A stretch of DNA of 64,000 nucleotides from contig OZ022499.1 in the NCBI GenBank assembly GCA_963989385.1, positions 101,478,786 to 101,542,785 of the forward strand, in the 5' to 3' direction. The notes under the pieces are model-generated. The model made no database searches, was not told the origin of the DNA, and saw nothing but the letters and a program-made list of their open reading frames with translations. The stretch is from Ctena decussata (Eukaryota; Mollusca; Bivalvia; Lucinida; Lucinidae). Made by a program: the position numbers and the translations under genes. Below, one piece after another: positions 12,401 through 24,400 of this stretch; position 1 is the stretch's first letter; every line of letters begins with the position of its first letter.

Positions 12401-15400
12401 AGTCATTGTGACACATACTCAGCCACACTACATAGCTCCCCTTTCACTCTCTAAGGCAGGGCAGTAGTCTCATGTGAGCTCGTTCCGACACTTCTGACAC
12501 CATTGATGTAACTTGATGGGCCCCAGCATTATTAGCATTGAAAAAGTTAAAAAAAAAGAGCAACGAAACTTATACCAGAATGGAAGGACTTCACTTAGAC
12601 TGAGAGACTGAGAAGGCTGAAATTGCCTAGTTTGGCTCACCTCAGGAAGCATGGGGATATGATTCAGACCTTAAACAGTTCTGATTCTGATTCTGACCTT
12701 CAAAATAATTCGCGGCTTTGAGGATATACCATCAGAAAGGCTTTTCAGAATATCTACTTCTACAACTCGTGGACACCATTTCAAGTTGGAAAAATCCCAC
12801 TGTGAAACAACTGAGATTACACCAATTTTCCCAAAGGATAATAAATAATTAAAATGCTCTTCCTACAAGTGTAGTTAATGCAAAAGATGTGAACAATTTC
12901 AAATCAAAACTAAATCATTACTGGAGCCATGAAGTTATGTATATATTCTAATCAGTAATTTGTCTGCTAGACATATTTATATCAGTACTTTTACTTGCAA
13001 TATTGCAAACCTGTATTAGAATATGCTCAGTTATCAGTTAACAGGGATTTCATTAACATTTTTTGCACCCGGAGGTCAAGGCAAAGTAGGCAGGGGATTT
13101 CATATATTTTTCATCCCTGCCTCCCGCCTCTTAATGACACCCCTGAATTAAAAAAAATGACAGGATACAGTGACCAAAGGATTTCAAACTATGTCAGGCT
13201 TAAAAAGGAGTTATCTCCTTCCTTCAGAGCCGGTCAAGATTATCAAGAAATAATAAGTTGGAACTATGTCAGTTGCACATGTGTGCATGGGAAGAGTACA
13301 AAAATATTATAATATACAAAAAATGACTTGGCAATAGATGTATGTAAATTATACAAGACTGTCGCAGGGATTTTCCTACCTTTCTGAACATGGGGCCAGG
13401 GAATTTGGGAAAACAGTACGCGAATCATCGAAATTGTGAAAATTTGAATGGCTGATAAAAATAAGATCTCTGTTTTAAATTCAGTTAAATCATAACAAAG
13501 TTAAGCTTTAACATGTTAAACTATTTTGAATTTGCCTTTACTAGAATTATTCATGTGTAATTGCTACAAATGTGAATGTAAACATCTGTAACTTTGCTAT
13601 TTCTGGTCCGATTTTCATGAAATTTTCACCAAAATGTAGAACTAAATGAGAAATTAGGGAAGCTTTTCTTTATTTTGGGAAATTTTAACTCTGAATTGGG
13701 AAAAATAGGGACCTTATTCGGCCCCAAATTTGGCCTTGGAAAATCCCTGTGTCGCCTAAACTTTCAAGTAATACCTACATGTCATGTAGGTATTACTTAA
13801 AAGTTTTCAGTATATACTACCAATCCAGGGGTCGTAAGATCGATCCCCCGATTCTCCGGTCTTTTGGACAAGACTTTAAACTGAGGTCCCGTCTCCATAT
13901 GACCTCGTTGTTGGTGGGACATTAAACCCAAGTTCACTCACTCAGTATATATGTATTTACATGTATTTTCAGGTCATCTAGAAACACAAGAAGCAGCTGC
14001 TAAGCTTCAACAGCTGTCTAAGAGAATTGACAACTTGAAACAGCAAGTTTATGACATTACTGTCAACAAGTATGCCAACTTTATCCCAAAGCTACACTCT
14101 ACCGAACAACTTGTCGGGGATGTGGGAAATATTAAAGATGAAATGGATGAAGTCTCCAGCAAAATTGAAAATGAGGTATGAAGAATTTTTTAGGCATGCT
14201 TCCGTGGTACATTTGACGATAATTCTTGTTTCTCATTAAAGCTGAAGTACCCACTAAATAACAGCAAAGACCTACAAAGCACTGATCATAAATAAGGTGC
14301 AGCCTAAACAGGGCCAGCTCTGTTGCCCATTCTGCCAGCAGTTTCTGACTCATGGTTGTACCATAGTATCAGATGAGAAAGGAAGTTGAGCATAATTCAA
14401 AAACATTTTTTTCTTATTTCCAAACATAAACATAAGTTGTGACCCCTCATTAGAACCGTCTCACCGAGACAGTTCTAATGAGGGGTCACAACTAATGTTT
14501 TCATAGAGAAATATGGAAAATCATTCCTAAATTATCCAAGTTACCTCTTCTTATCTAGAGCACTGTAAAGATGTAAAATCAGCTTGTTTAATTTTTGTCT
14601 CACCTGGGACAAGCAGAAGCAAGACATAGGTATTACTTTTCTGGCGTTGGCAGGGTTATCTTTCATTGAGATTTCTTGTTTAGCTCTGTTTTGTGACAGT
14701 ACCAGAGCTCTAGATAAGAAGGAGTATTTGATGATAATTAGGGACAATTTTTGTTATTTCTCATCAAAACCATATGTTGTGACCCCTCATCTGTACGGTC
14801 TCGTTGAGACGGTTCAAATGAGGGGTCACAACATATGTTTTTATGCAGAAATAACAAAAATTATCCCTAATTATCATTAAATACTCCCTCTTATCTAGAG
14901 CTCTGAGTACACAGACAGGTGAGACAAAGCATATTGTGGCTAGTAAAGATAATTACTCTATTCGGTTTAAGATTCAGAATATATATAGGGATATGAGGGT
15001 ATACCGGTAAGCATAACAGGGATCAAGCTAGGGGGCGATTTGGGCGAAATAATCGCCCTAGGGGCCGAAATTTCGCCCTAAATTGGGCTTAGGGAGCTCC
15101 CTAAAAAAAAAAAAAAAATTTTTTTTTTTTTTTTTTTTTTTGGTAGAATTTTCATCAAATCATTCCACAAACAAGCTGTTATGACAATTTACCCTGTAAA
15201 CCCATTGCAGCTTATTAATCTTTCAGTTTAATGTTAATAGGATGCATAATAGCTATTTTTCTTTAAAACTGAATGAAAAATGTCATAATCGCGCAATACC
15301 ACTTCTCCCTTCACGGCTGTCACTTCTCCCTATTTCAGCAGGAGGGAGAAGTCACTTCTCCCTAAACTTTGAGTCTAGCTTGATCCCTGCATAATATCTA

Positions 15401-18400
15401 CATGAGACTAACATTTTCTTAATAAATGGCACGTTAGTTGAAATATTGAAAATGATCCTGTCCATGAAAGCACAGATTTTGCTGCTCATTCAAAAATAGA
15501 TATCTGATTTGATTTCTGTTATTTAGATGATGCAGTCAGAATGTGATTTGTATAAATGTCGAGATTACAGGACTATTTAAAGATTACATAGAGCTCTATA
15601 TCAACATATTTTCAGATCAAAAGCCAGCTGAATCTGTCAACAGGAGAGTTTCAGTCCCTGACTGGGCAACTAGATGATGTTAATTGCTTACTAGTTGTCA
15701 TTGATAAACTGGTTAATCTACAGGTAGTGTATACTAATTACAAACTAGATCTTAGCACAGACTTATTTAACCTTCTGCAAGAAACAGAATGGCAAACCTC
15801 TGTTCCTTTATCTTTTGAAAAAGATTTTCTTTAACTTTAATACCTGAGCCAAACGCTCAAAGGTGAGCTTTTAGTATGTTTAGTATAGGCATGCCTCAGG
15901 GATCTCCTCAGACCATTAAGGCTTGCAACATGCCTTCCTCTTCAAATTACCTTTGCAACATGCATTAATTTCCAATGTAAAATTATTAAAGTGATATTTT
16001 TTTTATTTCGTTGTTTTAAATCATTAAGGGTCATCAATAAATTATTTATATTGGAAATTTTTGCTAATTTTGACAAAACATTGCTATATTAAGGATTTTC
16101 AAAGCGGCATGCCTTCTGAAATTTCTGGGGAGAACACTGCCTTCTGAAATTTCTGGGGAGAGCACTGCCTTCTGAAATTTCTGGGGAGAACACTGCCTTC
16201 TGAAATTTCTGGGGAGAACACTGCCATGCTTCCATCGTTTGTCATCCACACTCTTTAAACATCTTCTCCTCTGAAACCACTGGGCTGATTGAGCCCATAT
16301 CTCATACGCAGTCTCCTTGGGTCAGGAGAACAAAAGTTTGTTCAGGTGGTCTTGGTCACATGACCCAGATGGCAGACATGGCCATAGATGGTAAAAACCT
16401 TGAAAAATCTTCTGTGGACTCAAAGGGCCAATGACCTTGAAACACTGAATGTAGCATTGGGTACTTGGGCCTTAAAAAGTTTGTTCAAATTATGCGTTGA
16501 CCTTGACCTCATTTATGGCAAGATCAACTTTGATACGTTATGCTTGTGTATGAAAATTTGCTTAAACAATGGCTTTCTAAGAAACTGAGGAAGTCTAGGG
16601 TATAAAATTTTTGGTGTATGTGGTTAACTAAATAAACAAATTAAGAAATTATGTTGCTAAAGGTCAATGTAATTCTTTGACCTTTGTTCAAGGTCACTGA
16701 GATTCATTTTCAAAAGTCTTCTCCTCTGAAGCCACTGGGCTGATTGGAGCCATATTTCATGTGGAGCCTACCTGGGTCGGCAGAGCAAAAGTTTGTTCAG
16801 ATGGTCTTGGTCACATGACCAAGATGGCTGCCATATCCATATATGGTAAAAAAAAAAACTTATAGAATAAATCTCTCTCCAGAACCGATGACCTTGAAAC
16901 TGAAAAATTTATTATTTTCAAGTGTCCCAATATTTAGGCACAATACAAGATGAAACATTCCTGGAATTATTTTCAAATACTCCTCATATCTGGTTCTTTA
17001 TAAATGTTATGAAATCATAAGGGTTTGGAAACTATCCCCACTATCGTCTCTCTTTTCTAGGATGGGTTAGAGGCTGTAGAGTCAGCTGTAAGGTTACAAG
17101 ATTACTCCGCCGCCGCAGATGCTGTACTTATGGTTCAGGGACTACTTTCATTGAGAGTGTATGGGCATGAAGATGAAATCAAGATTCTTTCAGCCATACA
17201 GACAGAAAGTCAAATACAGATGGAAAAACTTATAAATGACCTGTCTGAGAAATGGAAGGAGATGGTAGTATGGACTGTACCTGATGAAAAAGTTAAAGAT
17301 GGGGTCAGTAGAACAGAACTGAAACTTAACATCAAAGGAGAAAACTCAAATTTATTGGATAAAGTTGTTTTAGGAATGAAAAAGATTAAGATTTTAGATG
17401 AAAAAGTTAAGAAGTTTTCAGAGCGTTTGTTTGAGCATGTTGTAGAACCACTAATGAAATTCAGTGGGTGTGAAGTATCTGACACTGAAACAGGTCAGGC
17501 AAAAATACTGACCATTAGTTTTCAGGGTGGGTTAGAAACTACAGCCCCAGCACCACTTCAGATGTATGGCAATTTAGACAAGGTTCTGAGATTTCTTAAT
17601 CCCAACTTGTTGTATGTAGTAGTAGGTGAGGGTATAACAGAGAATGATCCTCCTGTGACCTTGATGGATAAACTAGGAAACTTTATAGCAGAGAAGACCC
17701 TTAGGCTTGCAGTGAAAGAATGCCTTATCAAGTCTATTCCAACCAACACCAAAGACTTAGATGATTTTAATAGTGTTATAGTTATGACTGACGAGTTTCA
17801 TAAACAGTTAGTACAACTAAGGTTTATACCACCAGATAATAAGATATTGTTAGATTTTGTAGGGAATGTTAATGTTCTGTTTGCCAACAAGAAGTGTCAA
17901 GAGATACTAGAGAAAGCAAGAGGTTTGATGACAACTGAAGTTCATAATACAACTATTGTTAGCCATGATAAACCTCTAGGAGAGCTCCCACCTCTAATTG
18001 ATGGTGTGGGTGGGGGAAAGAAAGCAAGGAGGGATGATCTAGCTGTTGATTCCCCACTGAGTGCCAATACTTTTAGGCTGCCAAAATGTCACATCAGGTA
18101 ACTATAGCGTTATTACTTTTGTCCCAATAAAAACAATCTGACATTATTGAATTACTTCCCTTGAGGTGACTGGACACACTGTCAGGGGAAAGCAACTCTG
18201 CCATTTTCAGTTTTGCTTCCCTTCTAAATATGCGTCAACTCTTAGAGGAAAGAATTTGCTTCTCCAGGAGCTATTTCTTTCCTTCAATAGTAAACCTTAC
18301 TTGGGAAGGACTGTCATCCAAGGAAGCGAACAGGTAGTCAAAGTTGTTCCCCTTTGTTAAAAGGATTGAAAAAGATGGATGTCTATCCATTTACTTAAAG

Positions 18401-21400
18401 CAGTGTTATGAGTAAGTGTAAGAGTTAATGAAGTTATTATGTTAATATTTAACTCACCCCACCCCCCTTTGCAAACTAATTACAGCCAGAGCTCTAGTTT
18501 GGTGATAATTAGGGATATTATTTGTTAATTCTGCATAAAAACATGTTGTGTGACCCCTCATCTAAACCGTCTTGTTAAGACAGTTCAGACGAGGGGTCAC
18601 AACATATGTTTCAATAAGAAATAAGAAAAAATATCCTTTATCATCAAATACTCCCTCTTATCTAGACCTCTGACACCCTTACCAGTTTCATTACTGTCTC
18701 CTATAAACAGTGCTGCAGCTAGGATTTTGGGACAGAGGACACTTCAGCATAGGTTTGCAAGAGAAGGGGTCCATTTTCAGTAAGAATAAGGGCCTCTTTT
18801 TTTTTTAACTTGGTGCATTAAAAAGTATTATGAAAACCGCAGATACAGCAGTTAATAGTTAATAAGTCACGGACAGTATCAGTGTCAAGAAATGCATGTT
18901 ACTGATTTGTTCCCCTGAACCTCCTGGGGAACATTACCATGAGAATTGGAGAGAAACTACTCTATGACTCAGGACTTCTTTTATGTCAGAGTGTCATGAA
19001 TATGGCACAAAGAAGGTAAAGTAGGGTTCAGATATGGTGGGAATAATACAGAGGTGAGGTACATGCCTACATACAGGGCTAGCAGGAGCATAGATTAAGT
19101 TGGTATACCTAACAGTGGCTAGGATGAGAAAAGCGAAGTCGGTCTTAGGGCATTGCTTGTGCATGTGTTTCTTGTCACTAGTGGCACCTTTCTCAGTCTC
19201 AGGGCTCAGCTTATTTCAGGCTCTTATGGACACTCATTATTACTGGTACATAACATTAAGGTACCAAACAGTCACTTGAAGGTTTATAAATATTTCATCA
19301 AACTGTCAAATAATCTGAGTATTGTTTTAAGGTGTATTGGGCATCTCCATATTTATCAACCATTTTTATACGCCCGTTTGAAAAACGGGACATATATTGT
19401 TATGGCGCTGGCGTCCGTCCGGCGTAAACCTTGCGTTTCCGGATAACTCCTCTTACAGTTTACATCCGATCGAGCTGAAACTTGGTATATAGTAAGACTA
19501 TGAGGTGGACCAGTGCATATCGTTTCGAGGTTACGCTCTAATGATTTTTATACGCCCGTTTTGAAAAAACGGACGTATTATGTCGTGGCGTTGTCCGTCT
19601 GTCCGTCCGTCCGTCCGTCCATAAACATTCTTGTGCGCGCCATAACTCAGTAACCATTTGGGATATCTTCATGAAATTTGGTAGGCGTATGTATTAGGTT
19701 GGGGGAACGTGTCGCGTACAAGAATGGTTGCTCCCCCGTCCTTAGTTTCCAAGTTATGCCCCTTTGATTAATTTTTTCCCTGCAAGTCTTGTGCGCGCCA
19801 TAACTAGATAACCGTTCGGGATATCTTCATGAAACTTCATAGCAATGTGTATGGAGTCCCAACGATGTGTCACGTTTAAAAATGGCTGCTCTACCTTTCT
19901 TTGTCTTAGAGTTAATCCCTTTCATTAATCTTATTGGCTATTTTGTGTATATTACAAAAAATATATTTTCAGGGGAGGATAGTAGAACAAAAAATGGTTC
20001 ATCTAGTATAATTAGGTTATTTCCCTTTCCCTTGTTCTACTTTGACAAGCAGCTTAAACAACAGTATTTGAGGTGTTAAATATCTAAATAATGTTGCAGT
20101 CATTATACTCCTGCTTTGAAAAAGTGGGGGGTATACAGGTTTATATCTGTCCGTCTGTCCTTCCGTCTGTCTGTCCTTCCGTCCCCTTTTAATCAAATTT
20201 TTCATCAAAGATTTCTTCACAACCATACAAGCTAGACTGGTCATATTTGGCATAAAGGTTGATGACGACATGTTGTACTGTGGGATTGAGAACCAGCCTT
20301 CTCCTGCTTATTCTTCCCTGTATTTGTCCAATTTTCTTTCTTTCCATACTTTGAATAATGAAATTTTACGTCAAAGATTTCTCTACAACCATGCGAGCTA
20401 GAGTAGTCATATTTGGTATGCAGATTGATGACGACATGTTGTATCGTGGGATTGAGAACCAGCCTTCTCCTGCTTATTCTTCCCTGTATTTGTCCAATAT
20501 TCTTTCTTTCCATACCTTGAATAATAAATTTTTTCGTCAAAGATTTCTCCACAGCCTTGCAAGCTAGAGTAGTCATATTTGGTATGCAGGTTAATGATTA
20601 CTTACTGTATCGTTGGATTGAGAACCAGCCTTCTCCTCTTTTTCTTCCCTGTATTTGTCAAATTTTCTTTCTCTCTTTACTTTGAATAATGTAATTTTTT
20701 GTAACAGATTTCACAGCAACCATTCATATTTGGTATACATGGTAACAATGATTTCTCTCTCTCTCTCTATGCTTTTTGTTACGAAAATAACACCATTTGA
20801 TGTTAGCAGTTAAGCGGGGGTATAGTCGGATTCGCCAACAGTTCTACTTAATTATAGAGTGGTTGCCTCTGTTTGTCTGCCTGTGTATCCTTTTGTAAAC
20901 AATTTTGTTCATTCTGCAACTCCTTTAGGACATTGAAACGGGCGTATTATGCGCCGCTTGCGAAGCCCTTGTTAGCGGAGTTACAGCCCTTTACTTAGAA
21001 TTTTTGGGGTGTTCATTTCCGGATAACTCCTCCTATAATTTTCATCCAATTAAGCTGAAACTTTGTAAACAGTAAGACTACGATGTGGAGTAGCGCATGT
21101 TATATGGAAATTTTGCTCGATGATTTTTAGCGGAGTTACAGCCCTTTGAAAAAACGCGTTATGGCAGTTTGTATGGCAATTTTTTAGCATTCCATAACTT
21201 GGTTACTCTTTGGAATATCATGATGAAACTTTATAACAATGTATATGAGGTTAAGACAACATGTCTCATACAAGAATGGTTACTCCCCTTGACTTAGATT
21301 TTGAGTTACCTCCCTTTGATTATTTTGTCAGACAAATTTGTACACCTCATATCTAATTAATCCTTTGGACTATTGTGATGAAACTTGATAGTGATGTATA

Positions 21401-24400
21401 CTGTCGTGTCGGCCTATTCGGAGCATCGGCTTATTCGGTGCACGTTACGTAACGTCATTTACCGTTAAACACGTGTTGATAGTTTTTGTCAGCTTCCAAG
21501 CAGTCCTTCAGGCGGAGATCTTTTTATGCGGCAAAGAAGATCATTTCTGGCCAGAGGGGTCAGTTGCGTTTTTTCATGCAGATATTTGCAGTTGTCATGC
21601 GACGAATGTTACTTGCAGCTCGACATATGAAGTTGAATACTCACCATATTTTGCGATCTTTGTTTACAAACACAGTGGCTCTGAGTACACATCACAAATG
21701 CAGGTCAACTCACTTTGAACAGCAGCATTTGTAAATAATAATTATCACTCTTTGCATGCCTTGCATAATTGCTCATAGTAAAGCAGTGAATTATAAAATA
21801 ACTCACTCAGCCAATGTCCAAAGGATCATTATTTAACAGTGCTAAAGCAAATAATTGTTGAAACTTTCACAAGCTCCTTCTGCAGCCATTCTGCAGCCCG
21901 CGGAGTGATGTCATGATTATAGTCTGTTTCACAAATTTAGCCCATTATTTATGTCAGGAATAAGACATTTTCAGAAGATGCGTCGAATTGGCCGACCAAA
22001 ACAGGGTCCCTCGTGCACAATGGTACATGAGTTTTGATTTTCTTTTCATATTGTGATCAATACCAGATGGTGGATATTTTTAGATAAAATAAAGGGTGAT
22101 TATTGTACTTTATAAACACAATATCTGTTGTTTATTTTTTACTGTTCTTATTTACACAGTTAACGATTCTTTGCTTAAATGCGCCGAATAGGCCGACAGC
22201 ACTGTATTAGGTTGACACAATATGTCACATATAAGAACGATTGCCTCCTCTTACTTATTTTTGGAGTAACCTCCCTTTGAATATTTTCTAAGGCTATTCT
22301 TATGCAAGGGATAAGTAGGCAACCGTATGGAATATCTTGATGAAAATTTATAGCAATGTGTACTAGGTTGAGGCTGTTTGTCTTATATAAGAATGATTGC
22401 TCCTTCTTCCTTGTTTATGGAGTTACATCCCTTTGATTAATTTCTACGGCTGTTCTTGGGCAAGTCATTACTAGGTAACCATATGGAATATCTTGACGAA
22501 ACTTTATAGCAATGTGTATTAGGTTGAGACAGTATGTCTAATAAAATAATAATTGCTTCCCCTTCCTTATATTTTTTTAGTTACATCCCTTTGATTACTT
22601 TTTTATGGCTTTTCTTTTGAGAACCTTAGTGTTTGGAATGTCTTTATAAACTTGATAGCAATGTAGACAAGGATGAAATGGTGCAAAAAAACATTCAGAA
22701 ACGGGGGTATATTGCCCCGCTTGTGGAGCTCTTGTTACAAAGGGGAACAAATCTTGCAATTTGCTGTTTGCTTCCCTAGACAACAAAACCCTACCTAGAT
22801 GTGGTCTACTCTTGAAAGAATTTGCCCCTAGGAGATAAAAAATTTTCCTTTAAGAGTTGAACCACATTGACCAGGGAGGCAAAAAAGAAACAGTTGAGTT
22901 GCTGTTCCCGAAAGTGTACTGATTTACCTTACTGTTATTTCTGGCACACCTGGGCCCAGTTGTTCAAAGCATCGTTAGCCTAAGGAGCTCATTAAGGGGT
23001 CAAATTATTAAGTATTTTTCGACTTTATAGCCAAATACATTGAAATTTTTTGTTGAAAATATGTGAGCTTTTGCAATGCAAAAGCTTCTCACATTTTTTT
23101 TCAACAAAAAATATCAGCGTATTTGAAATATTAATGTTTGAAACTTTAATGTCTCATTAGCTAACGACGTTATTAGTTTTGATAAACTGGGCCCTTACTG
23201 TTATTTCTAGCACATCCATACAGCTGTTGATGACAATGGCATATGAAACTCTTCATGAGGCTACAGGAAGTTCACCGCAGTGTGCAGTTCAGATGTTTTG
23301 TGCTGTGAGGAATATGTTTGAGCTGTTCTGCAATGTCTTCCCAACATACCATAAACATAGCCTGGAAACGCTGCCACAATTTACTGGTAAGTATGTGCTT
23401 GGATGATCACTGTAATTCTTCAAGGTTATAAGTACATTTGGTCTGCGTGAACTTGGCTTTAACTTTAACACCCCAACAACCCATAGGACATGTAGAGACT
23501 CAGACTTGTTTTAAGCTGAGGTGCTTTGGATGGAAGATGCCATCCCAGGACTGGTAGCATAGAGTGTAAACCACTAGACCACCACAGCTTCTATATTATG
23601 CGACATGTCACTGTCAGAGATATTTTGTTTTGAATCTGAAAGCTCAGATTGCCATCAGTGACAGTCAAGTATCATTATACTGCTTTTGGTGTACATTTCA
23701 TAGGTTCATAAACATCTACATGAACTCTGAATGTCAAAATTAATATGGGTAAAATATTATACATGTATACTAGACCAGATCAACTTTTAAATGGTACAAT
23801 TCTTAAGCACTGATCAGTGATCACCAGCAAATGTGTCTGTACGTTAAGATTTAGGCTTGTAGGCTTTCTGTGTTTTACTTAACGGTCTGATTGTTGCCAA
23901 GTGTCTCCACACAATAGTCCTCTCTAAAACGACAGAGCTCAGTTGTTCAGACTCAGTGACATCTTTAGGTAATGAAAGACATTATTTTTTCAAATCTATT
24001 GTATTCAAAAACACTGCCATTTTTTTTAGCTTGCCTGTACGAATGTACAGAAAGAGCTATAGCACTACCCATGGCGGTGGTGTTAGCAAAATGTTAAAGT
24101 TTTACGTTAAAGTTTTTTATTTGATGGGCAAGGTGCTGTCAGGTGAGCTATCCTGTACCATTGACAGATCTTGTTGTCAAAAAAATAGCACACTTGATTT
24201 AGTATGCACTAGAAGACTTGTCTCCTTGGCTAACAACTGCGTTAAGTAATTATGCTTTGAACAACTTGGCCATGATGAATACTCTTGTTTCAGCTCTACA
24301 CTATAACAACTGTATGTACATTGCTCACCACCTGATGACTTTGGGCCATCAGTTCAGTAAGAAATTGCCATCACACATCAACTCTACGTTTGTTGATCTT

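Larger units (their letters stand above)
19363..22737 (+). mobile_element. Tandem-repeat (Helentron-like) element, TATACGCCCG family, outer copy
   Basis: 5' end TTTTTATACGCCCGTTTG with hairpin partner ACGGGACATAT. Central monomers contain CATAACTNGGTAACC and GAAACTTTATAGCAATGTGTAT. The 3' end at 22700-22737 has GGGGTATATTGCCCC and a second small hairpin, then CTCTTGTTA. Contains three younger insertions: 19545-20974, 20105-20848 (inside the former) and 21401-22204. Confidence 0.7.

Noticed and set aside
12200..12527. Direct repeat ACTTGATGGGCCCCAGC at 12200 and 12511
   Set aside because: It might bound an inserted or duplicated segment, but no further structure, TIR or tail was seen between the copies, so no feature is claimed.
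21473..21734. Two overlapping open frames of 81-82 codons inside the mariner-like MITE
   Set aside because: No transposase motif, and overlapping frames of equal length in a non-autonomous element suggest chance.
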